NCBI GenBank assembly: GCA_973895155.1
Contig: OZ316893.1
Span: 2,046,001 to 2,110,000, forward strand
Length of the DNA: 64,000 bases
Direction: 5' to 3'
DNA from: Marsupella aquatica
Taxonomy: Eukaryota > Marchantiophyta
Shown: piece by piece, positions 43,723 through 54,130 of the stretch
Layout: each line of letters opens with the position of its first letter
Numbering within the stretch: the stretch's first letter is position 1
The notes under the pieces: model-generated
Databases searched by the model: none
The model's input: the letters and a program-made list of their open reading frames with translations, nothing else
Told to the model about the DNA's origin: nothing
Translations under genes and position numbers: made by a program

Positions 43723-44319
43723 ATGGAGATCGAGGTCAAGCTGAAGCTCTCAGGCCCGGAGGCGCATGAAAAGGTGGCAATGCTCTTGAAACCCTATCAC
43801 GAGGTGACGCACATGCAGGAGAATGTGTTCTTCGACGGTGCTAACAAGGAGATGAGCTCGAGGAAGGCGGTGTTAAGGCTCCGTTTCTACGACGAAGATA
43901 AGAAGTGCGTTGTGACCTACAAGGGGGACGCGGTGATCGAATCAGGGATCAGTCGAGGAGAGGAGCTGGAAGAGGAAATCGACGTTGTTCGGGGACGAGA
44001 CTATGTCGCTTACCCTAAGCGTATTGCAATCTCCACCTGCCAATTGTTAAAGACGGTGGTCTCCAGCTTTGGAGCTACGGATTTTATCTGCTTGGGCGGA
44101 TTTCGGAATATTCGGAATGTGTACAAATGGGAGGGGTTGAAGGTCGAACTGGATGAGACACAGTTTGATTTCGGAACTGCCTACGAAGTGGAGTTCGAAG
44201 ACACTGATCCTAAAAGAGTTCGGCAGCTTTTAGGTAATCTGTTGGAATCGAACGGAATTGAGTACACCTATTCCACCAAATCCAAGTTCGCAGTGTTTAG
44301 ATCTGGCAAGTTTGATTGA
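43723..44319 (+). CDS. TTM3: TTM3, triphosphate tunnel metalloenzyme (CYTH family, 198 aa)
   Basis: Starting at ATG 43723, MEIEVKLKL has the EXEXK signature of the CYTH family. Further tunnel residues fit: RLRFY with ENVFFD before it, KCVVTYKG, EELEEEID, KVELDETQFDFG and AYEVEFED. The fold is an eight-strand beta tunnel that binds a triphosphate with divalent metal. Arabidopsis TTM3 hydrolyses tripolyphosphate and affects root growth. Length (about 200 aa) equals the family norm. It is intronless and lies 182 bp after CDC26 on the same strand, as in the Arabidopsis bicistronic locus. An in-frame GTG at 43705 is unlikely to be the start. Confidence 0.96.
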   Translation: MEIEVKLKLSGPEAHEKVAMLLKPYHEVTHMQENVFFDGANKEMSSRKAVLRLRFYDEDKKCVVTYKGDAVIESGISRGEELEEEIDVVRGRDYVAYPKRIAISTCQLLKTVVSSFGATDFICLGGFRNIRNVYKWEGLKVELDETQFDFGTAYEVEFEDTDPKRVRQLLGNLLESNGIEYTYSTKSKFAVFRSGKFD

Positions 44320-46975
44320 GTGGACTATGGTAAGCAGGCTCCAGAGTGATGTAGAAATCATATTTTCTGCTGTAAAATCTAGAGGCCAGTTTTGACGGCC
44401 CCTGCATCGTGAAGGTGTGCCATTGATTAATAGCACGTATGAATTGCCTTTATGCGAATGGATTTTGAGGAAAGAACTACTGGTTGTTATCGCAATTTTG
44501 CACCCCACGAGATGAGTTAGGGAAAAGTGGATGGTTTTTAATTTATGTACGTATTCTTTTAAATTTGAGGAACAAACCTCTTACGAAACATAGTTAATTC
44601 TGACAAGTGAGGATTCGCTTCTTGTCAGCACTGCCTCTCTGGTCTAGAATTGGGCCTTACTGCTGAGTCGACTTTTGCAGTGGAATTTCAAGTTATTCAC
44701 TGACGTGAAATTAGCATTATCTTTCCCATGCTGACATCAGCTCAGAATGGATCATCGTCAAGAAGAGATTGTTTCAGTTTCTCGTCCGAATCCAGATTCT
44801 GAGTCTACAGCTGCAGTCTGCTGGTATGAGAAAACGGTGCATTGTCAAACAACTTAGTTGGTTACACATGATGACCTGTTTGATTACATTTTCCATCGAA
44901 GTCGCATCATGTTACTCAGCTCTTCCGGCTGCATGGAAGGTTCCAGGCCGTGTTCCTTGGATGCTGTCACCGTTCTTTATTTGGCTCTCACGACTTAATT
45001 TGATAGTCTACGCCTTTCTGAGCATCCCAAGTTGGGAAATCTCCAAACACTGCTCGCTATTCCTGACTTTCTTCGAGTCGGATCATGAAAAGGAGAGGTT
45101 TGCTGACAATTCTGCCAAGCAGTCTGTCGGAAGCGTTAAGAATGTGCTAAGAAACGGGTCATTCACTGGAGCAAGTCTTGCAACTCCAACTATCTCACGT
45201 TTCCAGAGGAGTCAAGCCGCTGACCTTTCCCTTCTCAGAACTGTCGTTTGGGCGCTTTCCGTAGTCAGTTTGGTGTCGACCACGAGACTGTACAACGATC
45301 CTGCTGTGTGTGCCAAGAAATTGAGCTCCACCTGCCAGCAGACAGGTACTGTATTCAACTCACGTGCAGAATTCACGCCTACATCTGCGAATTGGTTCTG
45401 GAGACAAAGAACACTACAGCACGAGATGCACTGGTTGCTAGACTTCTCTGGTACGAAGCAGTATGAGAGATTCGTCTTCCGATCTGAATAGCATGAAGCA
45501 AGTGGGTTTTAGTGCTAAACGGTACCAAAAGGAATGGATCGTTTGGACAACTGTTCTCGAGAGATAACAAATTACTTGATGCACCCACTTTCAAACGTGG
45601 ACTGGTCCCACTAGAGAGCGTCGAGAGTAAGGAGAACTTGCTTAAAAGTCAATCGCTTGTGCACATCTTGTCTTTGTGCTATGGATATGGAATTTAATTT
45701 ACAGTTTTTCCATGCAAACTAGGTTTTCATAAAATTTAACCTTCAACTTTGCCCTTGATAAACAGCGGATTGTCTTTTTTTGGGTTTGGTAGAAGTGTCT
45801 GGGATCTTTCCATTGGGTCTAATATTGTGAATTTCATTCTTATTTCCAAATATTACTGCCTTGCTGTTAACATTTTACGCCTTTGTGTACGCGTTTATCA
45901 CCTAATTCCGTGTTGCTTGGCTGCTGTGTACACTCTCATTCCTTTGCCGTGTGCACTCGTTTGCCTTCCCTGTTATACTCCGATCGTCCAAGGGCTCCTC
46001 TCCGGGTGTGAGTGATCTGGCTTTTACAAGTTCAATTGACGTCAACATTAGTCACTTGTGGGTTTGTAATAGTCAATTTTTGTGAGAACCATTTGCGAAC
46101 CTCGGATTTGTGTTTAAGAACACGCATCAAGGTGACGCTGGTGAGGAATTCTGATCCATGAGATCCTTAATTAACGGCAGATAGAAAATGCTTGCTAAAG
46201 ACACAAAGCACCTGACAACGCTGACAGCGAATAATTGAGTCAGGAAAAGTTGGCAAGGACTTTCGCTTATACTTAAAAGTTCACACTGTACGAGCCCGGA
46301 TGAGACTGGCTGTGCCTACGCCACCAACTGCAGTCATTAAATGGAGCAAAGGATCCTCTTGAATCAAACAGTCAGTAGCCAACCCGTGTAACCTCATCCA
46401 GTCATACCGGCATTTTGTGTCATCTGTTTGTGGACATTTTCACCATACTGTGCATGCCAAAGAACCATAGCTGTCTGACACAGCCAATTTCCCTCACATG
46501 TCCTCAGGGACAGAGGACTGATGAATGATTCTTGACTCCATGGTACCTCGGGAGTCGGGGAACACCCTACATCGATGCAATACTTTACGTTGACTAGGGG
46601 ACGACAACGTATGAGTGGAGCATTCATCTTAGACAACTCGAGACAGATGACTTGCATTACTGACATGAAAGATCGACCCAGCTTCCCCTAAAAACTTCCA
46701 ACGTATCCAAAGGACCTTTTATCTCAAAGACAACTGGAATATTGTCGGTCAGTCTGGTGCACTGTTCTAATATCTTGCATTTGTCCAAGTTTACGTGACT
46801 GACATGTTTGGGTACACGAGGCTTACGCGAGGCCTGCTTAGCCGGTACACCGCCATCCCCAGTCAAGACATGATAACAAGACATTTTCCCTTCCTGCGGA
46901 TCTTGCTCACTCTACTCCAAACTGGATATTCAGCTTCTGGATCAAAGGCCACTAAACAAGGCCAAGGGATGACGA
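44320..46975. other. TTM3 3' region and unassigned sequence up to GLE1
   Basis: 44320-44750 is probably the 3' UTR of the CDC26-TTM3 mRNA. At 44748-45491 overlapping plus-strand frames look partly coding (see separate entry). 45500-46975 shows no gene; the right end should hold the 3' UTR of GLE1, which terminates at 46976. Confidence 0.35.
44748..45491 (+). pseudogene. Unidentified gene fragment or decayed gene
   Basis: Frame a opens with ATG 44748 (MDHRQEEIVSVSRPNPDSES) and, after stops, continues with MLLSSSGCMEGSRPCSLDAV, DSLRLSEHPKLGNLQTLLAI and finally QRSCCVCQEIELHLPADRYC to stop near 45466. Frame b is open from 44769 to 45491 (240 codons). Frame a reads more like a real protein but has several stops, and possible splice sites (TGCTG|GTATGAG) do not remove all of them. 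I recognise no family. It could be a spliced gene I cannot resolve, a pseudogene, or chance. Confidence 0.28.
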
Positions 46976-49900
46976 TCATGCCCTCAAGTGAGAAGATATG
47001 TCAGTTACTGACATGTTTCTTCCTTCTGGTGGGTTCTTAAACTGCCCTGTGTGTAGATAGGTCTCTAACCGATAGACTACAGCTTTGGCGTCAGCATCAT
47101 CATGGTTCTTTAAACTGACGAGAAACTCAGATACCACTGCTTGCATGAGCTTCATGAATGGTTTTGGGTATGTCTGGAAGAGTCGAAAACCAGCAGTCTG
47201 TCATTTAACACAAAAATTCGTCAGTATAAACTTACATTCATTATTTCAACTAGGTCAGTCAAAATACATACCAGGTTTCGTCAAGGGATATATTGTTGTA
47301 AGTGTCTTTGTTTATTTTTCTATTCGAACTTGACGAAGTTACTTGAAGACTTGGATTTTGGGGAGTACAAACCTTGAGAAAGGCCTCCAGAGCCGAAGCA
47401 GAGAGTCTGTTTGCAGGAATTCTGTTCAGAAGGCGTGAACACCATGACCATCCCTCTCCCAACCCATGTGGATTGGCACCACCATAAACTTCAGTCTGTT
47501 TCACGCAGATTCAGAACAAATTAGACAGGCACTCAGTATGCACGATTCTCGCTCTAAAAGCCTTCGAGTCACAGCAACAAGCCCGGCCCAAAGCCCTAAG
47601 GGGCCACGACGACCCCAAGACTGGCCATGGTTGGACGACTTCCTATCAATGAACATGGAATACGTACCTGGGTAACCGCAGCATAAAAAGTCATGTAGGC
47701 ATTCATTCTTGCAACATAATCATCAGTAGATTCCAATTTACCACCATTGTCTTTGTATCCCAGTGCTTTATAATATGCTTCATCACTTGCAAATTGATTC
47801 TGCAAAGGTAGCGCCCAGAAAATTAGTACACCACCAGAGACATATACGAAGTGGTTCAAAGAAAGCTTCCTTCACGAATTCAGAATCATGAACTTCGTAA
47901 ATTTCAATCGAGGTCTATGCACCTTGGAAAAAACATAATATTTTGGAACCGTGAAAATGCAGACTTGGTGTAGCTGAGCGAGCAGTGACTCCATCACAAA
48001 AGGAACCTACACCAAGAATAAGCACAAGTTTGTTATTTCGATGGGCATTGAGGTTAATAGAACCAAGAAGAGAACGGTGCCAATTATAATTCTAAGAACA
48101 TCAAGTCCATGCAAAGACACGTGATCAACCAGTCACTGAACCCAAAATTACGAACAAAATGATCTGGAGAATCGAGTCTATATCAACAAGATAATCCATG
48201 ATAACATTTAGTCAAACTCAGTTGGGATCACAACAATGATACAGGTCCTCACCTGAGAAGCAACGTTGACCACCACTTGGGCCAACGCGAAAGCAAAAGA
48301 TGGTAACTTCTGCACTTGAGACTCACATTGCGACAAAATCTGCCCCACAGCAACTTCAATGAATACCAGTTGATACAGGTGGGAAGAAAATCTTCATTAA
48401 AAGCTGTAGATTGGACTCGGCCCAAAATTCGGAGAGAACCAGAAACATGTGGAAAACGTTACCTTGGTACCAAGGGTGACGATTAAGAACTGGATAGGGG
48501 GCCCGTTTGGGGTTCTGAACAGCTGAATCAATTCTGCAGACTTTTTCCTGTTGAAAAGTCAGAAAAAGATTGCAGAATAAGAATGTCAAAGTGAGAAACA
48601 CAAACTACTGTGAAGTCAAAGTCATTTCCATCACGTACTTGCAAAGGCACTGTTCCTATCAACAAGCAGAAAACTTTCATTTCAGAATGGCGAGAACATG
48701 TACCCACCTTACTTGCTCTTGTGTAGCAGATACTTGCTGCAAATGTTTGATTATTTGCCTCTCATAGACCTTGAAGTCCTGCAAAGAAACGAGAACTTCA
48801 CACATCAGGGAAAAGCGACTTACTCAACACGCTCATAGCAATGGTGAAAGCATTCATAGATAGGACAGGGAAACCTAGATTCACAATGGGCAATCAACTT
48901 TATATGAGAGAGGAAAAGCAACACATAGATCACCTTCTTCAACGTCGGATCCATCGCCAGGTGCTTGTAAGAATCTTGAAGCTCCTTTAACTTGTTTAGT
49001 CTCCCTTCTTCTAGCCGTGCAGCTTGTTCAGAGACTCTAGGCTTTGGCACTGGTTAAAAGAAAATTGAATGATTAGTCCGCTTCATCGAAGTTCCTTCGC
49101 ATGGGCGTCCACAGAGCGAATGTGCATCAGAGGTCAAGGGAAGATTCACCTGAACCAGCTTTAGCAGCTTCTTCGTTTGCACGTTGTATGGCCTTTTGTT
49201 CAGCTTCTTGACTAGCGAGGATCTTGGCCTTCCTTTCAACCTCTAGTTTGACCTTCTCCTCAGCTTCTAGTTTGGTCTTCCTCTCTACTTCTACTCGCTG
49301 TAAGGCTGCTGCTGCCGCAGCATCTGCTTGTGCTTTCCGCTTGGCAGCCTCTGCTTTAGCCTTCTCCTGTTCTGCTTCAGCCTTTCTTTTTGCCTGGCGC
49401 ATGATACAAGTATGTGAGAAACATTTGACCCTCACATGCTTTGCGAGAACACGAGGGCAAAGATGCAACAATTGCGGGAGCAAGGAGGGAAAAATGCAAG
49501 ACAACCATTTTTATAAAAGAGAAATACAGGTGCAAGAAAAAGTCAAAGCATTGAACTGGCCTCTGCCTCTGCTTCTTCCTTAGCCCTCCTTCGCTGTTCC
49601 CTCACTTGCTCAAGTTCTCTTCTTCGAGCTTCTTCCGCAGCAGCTTCTTTTCTTATAGCACGCTCCTCCACCTGAGATCGCTGCTCATGATCCCGCTGAA
49701 GGACTGACAGGTGCTGATCACGAGCTTCAGCACTGCCCCAAATCGTCAAATTGAAATTGGTGATGACCAGTCTACATCAGATATACTATTCTCCGCATTC
49801 GAGACGCAGATCCAACAGCAGAAACTCCATCTTTTTGGCAGACTAGAGAAATGCAGATGATGGTGGTTTATACTTTTTAGGCAGAAAATTTCGTACACAC

Positions 49901-52026
49901 TTGGAAAGTCCATGTTATAAAAAGCAATTATTCAGGGGGAATAACTAATGTCAGGCACCAAATTTTCAATAACTAAGACTGAAGGAACAAGACCATTAAT
50001 ACCAAGGCTATTGCCGTTCCATACACCTACAAGACAGTGGGTCTGAATGTGAAAGGAGATAAAACGTAACGACAGTATTTGTCTTTAATTTAAACGAGAC
50101 ATCCTAAACCGCTAACACAGTTGAAGCTCACTTGTGAAAATCATGGAGGAGGACGCTATGACAATTCTCAGCAAACAAAAGTGTCCTCATGATAACCGGG
50201 CACAGAATTATACATCATTCGTTGATGTTGTTTGTCGCTGCGTCGGGCATTTTCACGCCTGATTGCCTCCTCTTTTTCTACATGGGAAAATCTTGCAGCT
50301 GCTCGCCGTTGCTCCTCTCTGAACTTCTCTTCAAAGTTGACATGCGTTTGCTTTGTTTCATCCTGTTCCTCAAAATTCATAACTATGAAAGTCAGTAAAT
50401 GTCGGATACGGCAAAATGAATGTGAAGGAACTTTCATATCCTTCAAGGTTCCGAACAGCACGACGTCAGAAAGGAAGCGTATAGCCAAAATTAAAGGTTG
50501 TTGGCACGACCTGCACTCTCAAGAGCCTCTCCCGATGTGCTACCATCAATGCAGCTTCAAGCTCATCAGTTTTAGGCAGAAGTGGTGAAGAACCCCATTC
50601 TGACCTGTAAGATGGTATCAGTCTCAGTGACATCCAGTGTCCTCACTTTGGACGTTGGGAAATCAAGCAGAGAAAACAGTAGGTAATCGATGTCCAGAAC
50701 TCCAGCATCATGAAATAAGAGGTGCTTACAAATTGAGGAGAGAGAAACTTGATATTGGAAAATGATGAACACAATTCAGCTATACAACCAACCAGGAAGG
50801 GACAAGGTCTGAGAAGCTATCAAACCAATATCCTATACCGTTCTGCATTCACTCGAATCGGTGAATTCTGATGTTGATTTTCCTTTCCTTGAGGACGAAC
50901 TCTCTCAGGAGATGTACATTTGCCCCCATTCTCCTCCGATGAATCTTCGTCCGAATCTCCACTGAACAGACCTGAATCAAATAGACTCATTCGGAAGCCT
51001 TTTCTCCCAAAGTCTGCCACCTCTGATAGATTTCCGCCAAAACTGCACATATTGGAGTTCACACAGACGTCCGCTAATTAAGACTAGTTGAAGTTTCCCC
51101 GAGTGGCGGGCTGAAAAAATAGCAAGCTGGCAGGGGTCAGGCTCGCACTCTTCAAATAATGGCTGACAGTACGTACAGTTCCTTTCAGGACATTCTTCCG
51201 TAAGCCTTGAGACAGGGGATTGGTCTCACACGCACGGACTAGACTTTTGGAAAACGAACGTTCACATTGTCACACATGCACATTCACACATCGGTGCCTT
51301 TATTCTGAGTAGAAGACTCGATTTTTCATGGAAAAGATCCCTCAACCTGTCCAAGGATTGAAACCAAACTTGCATCCCCTTAAGCTAAAATCCAGATTAA
51401 ATGACGATGCTACTTATGTCGTGTGCAGATCACATGTCTCTAGTAGATTTTCGGGATTAGCTGAAAGGGACAAAAAAATAACGATATCTCCCATTCACGA
51501 ACTTCAATTGTAGGGAAGGCCCCTGAGTTCCATATAAAACCCACTAGGGCATGTTTGCTAGATCAAGAAATACACAAAATTGAAGATTATCAAAATACAA
51601 AAGTAACGATCAGACATAACGATAAAAGGTAGCACTGGCATGATCTTACAATATACAACCCTACAATGCAATGCATAAAAAATCAACTTTGATTCGTTCC
51701 CGTTCAGACTAAAAGAGAGAACAGCAGGTAATGCACAGTGCATGATGCACTTACCGTTTGGCTGATGCCGGCGTGGTGGATGCTGCACCGTCATATGAAC
51801 CAGTCGAAGAGCTCCCTTTCGTAGCATACTTAGCTTCAATTTCCTCCAGCTCAAGGCGAATGTCTATCAAATCGAAGTCGGGATTCGGGTCCACGAGCTT
51901 GGCAATTTCAGGCCTCAACGACATGGACCCCAAAGGCGACGATTCCTTAGGAGTCAAAACCAACCACTTTTTCAAAGTCATGATGGCTGTATCCGACTTC
52001 TGCATCCCTTCGAATGATTCAACCAT
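46976..52026 (-). CDS. GLE1: GLE1 mRNA export factor / nucleoporin (14 exons, 692 aa)
   Basis: Exons: 51755-52026, 50839-51042, 50511-50604, 50197-50368, 49561-49724, 49150-49393, 48934-49049, 48713-48778, 48463-48547, 48253-48353, 47923-48006, 47668-47799, 47373-47495, 46976-47197; 2,079 nt, in frame. The N-terminal half is acidic then a long coiled coil (REEQRRAAARFSHVEKEEA, AEAEQEKAKAEAAKRKAQ). The C-terminal GLE1 domain has VCIFTVPKYYVFSK, NQFASDEAYYKALGYKD, GANPHGLGEGWSWCSRLLNR and TAGFRLFQTYPKPFMKLM. GLE1 with IP6 activates the DEAD-box ATPase LOS4/DBP5 at the cytoplasmic face of the nuclear pore. Length compares with about 610 aa in Arabidopsis. The start follows an in-frame stop. Exon 4 edges and the exon 5 donor (GC) are the least certain, being set mainly by phase. 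Confidence 0.92.
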
Positions 52027-52690
52027 GGGGGAAAGGATGCCTGTCTGTCCACCACATTCACATCAAACTGAGAACATGGGTGCAATCCACGATGCCCAAT
52101 CTCTGGCCATTGTTTCATCCTCATCCTAAATGAACAACAGAGAAACCCCCCTCCGAGATACCCACACCGTCATGGTGGGGTCCTCATCAGAACCGCGACA
52201 TTCCATAGCTCTCGTTCCCAAGCCCTCAACCTTCAGCTTAAACCCTAAGCCCTAAACATTCCATAGACAAAATTACCCCAACTTCAATGCTCGCTCTAAG
52301 CTCAGGCTCACTCCACATTTGTCTGCTCGTCCGTCTGAGCAAAGTAGAATTTCAGCTCAAACGACTCAATAATAATCTCATTACAATCGCAAACAAACGG
52401 ACCACGCAGTCTCCTCCTTCCTCCTCTCTATGAATTGAGTCTCCTGGTCTCCTCTTTTACTCTTTCTACGTCCTTCTCTGTGCAAACCGAGTCTCTGCCT
52501 GGCTGCCTACACTAGCCCTGTCGATACTACAGTGACCGCGGAGAAGAAACATGAGAACGCCAACCATCCGACGATTGGGCTCTCCTCCGCAGCATCGAAA
52601 GCTTTTCTCGTGGCTTTTCTCGTGGCTTTTCTCGTGGTGAAGACCAATGTCTTCCCCCGAACAGAACGCCATGAAAATTTTCTATTCGAA
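52027..52690. promoter_or_regulatory. GLE1 upstream region
   Basis: Probable promoter and 5' leader of the minus-strand GLE1 gene. It contains short AACCCTAA-type words at 52240-52256 (telo-box-like, common in promoters of plant housekeeping genes) and CTCCT-rich text at 52408-52425. Three direct copies of CTTTTCTCGTGG lie at 52602-52638. There is no other gene. Confidence 0.4.
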
Positions 52691-52870
52691 TAGTGGCCTA
52701 TGCCTTGTATTTTAGTTTTGACTATTCTATTCGAACTAGCCACATGCCTTTGCAGAGAAATGGCTTTCTATTGGAATAGTGGACCATGAGGCTTTCTATT
52801 TAAGCAGTGCGCCCATGCCTTGTATTTTAGTTTTGACTATTCTATTCAAACGAGCCCCATGCCCGTGCCT
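52690..52870 (+). repeat. Two-unit direct repeat (~135-bp spacing)
   Basis: ATGCCTTGTATTTTAGTTTT followed by GACTATTCTATTC(G/A)AAC occurs at about 52699-52735 and 52826-52862, each followed by CCATGCC-type text. No gene is present. Confidence 0.65.
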
Positions 52871-52881
52871 TCCTTGGAAAT

Positions 52882-53165
52882 GTCAAGGTGAGAAAAATAT
52901 GTCCAAATGAGAAAAGGTGGTGTCAAGGTGAGAAACAGATATGGAGATAAAAAAAGATATCAAAGTGAGAAAAAATAACCAAATGAGAAAAGAAATCAAT
53001 GTGAGAAAATAATAGTGACATGAGAAAAACATGTCAAGGAGAGAAAACAATGTGGAGGAAAAAAAAATGTTCAGATGAAGAAAAGACATTGAAATGACAA
53101 CAAATTCAGGTCAAGGTGATGAAAATATGTTGGGGAGAGAAAAATGTCAAAATGAAAAAATATGT
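52882..53165 (+). repeat. Degenerate minisatellite, ~18-21-bp unit
   Basis: About 14 loosely conserved units of the type GTCAAGGTGAGAAAAATATG (variants ATGAGAAAAG, GTGAGAAAAAAT, GGAGAGAAAACAATG). The purine-rich strand is plus. A hydrophobic minus-strand open frame over it is only the reverse of the repeat. Confidence 0.7.
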
Positions 53166-53824
53166 CAAGGCGGGCCAAGAATACAAAAGCTTCATGAGGT
53201 AGTACGCTGTTGAGGCATGTTATGTATCATCCTGGCCATAGTCATTGTGGTTGGTTCAGCACCCGTGCGTCACACATAAAATGTCATTATATGAAAATAA
53301 GTAGTTGCATAAACTATGTCATTGCCTAAAAATGGTGTGGCCCAACCAAGGAAGGACAAATATCTATTTAAGCAAAAATTTAGAGGCTCCACCTGCACAA
53401 AAATATGGGAATATATGGTTTAGAATGGGATTTAATTTCTAGCTATAAACTTTAATCATGAGAAAATGAAAAACAAGGTTCATTTGTTTTTATAAAAGAA
53501 TATTGACTTCAGAATAGAGAGAAGAGGAGGACCCCAGAAAGCGGAGAACAACCACGATCAAATCTAAAAGAACCGAGTGTGTGCTGATCAGTCACCTATG
53601 TATTGTCACAGCACAAACCCAAACACATTAGTGTTTGGGGCTTGCAACTAAATTGTGGTGGTTTCTGTACACAGGTCATGATTGGTCCTTGGATTGGTCG
53701 TGATTAGGTGTTGATTTACATGGAGTTCCAGAGAGGACACCAAACACAAAAGAGAAGGGCAAATGCAAACTCCAAAGTTAGCAAATGATGGGTGGAAAAT
53801 AGAGGAGTGCAATAATGTGATGCT
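53166..53824. other. Gene-free stretch
   Basis: Nothing recognised; moderately AT-rich and without paired repeats that I could find. Confidence 0.3.
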
Positions 53825-54130
53825 CTAAGGATCCATATCTAGTGTGGTAACTAAATTTGCTAGTGAGACATGGATGTACTTTAACTTAGGGAGGGTTTTC
53901 ACATCAAGACATGTCACAATCACCATAGAGGGCAAAGGGAGAAAAGTAAGAGATGCCAGAGTTTTATAGAGGGAGAGGATGAGACGGGCTTTGTAAGATG
54001 TGAGCAAACAGGAATTTTCACCAGTAAGGAAGAGTTTTGTTGCAAGGCACATCCAATTGCTAGAGAGTCGCAGCCGTTACCAAATTCAGTATGAATTTAC
54101 AGAGTCTCTCAGGCACCCCTGTCATCCTCT
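53825..54130 (-). pseudogene. Decayed C-terminal remnant of the LINE family
   Basis: The minus frame ends LANLVTTLDMDP before its stop at 53825, matching the family ending LADLV(L/S)TLDVDH. Upstream, YKARLILSLYKTLASLTFLPLP parallels AQARA(I/V)YRRSLTVGASV.PQRL. The rest is too diverged to follow. This suggests an older member of the family seen at 12.8 and 19.9 kb. Confidence 0.45.
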
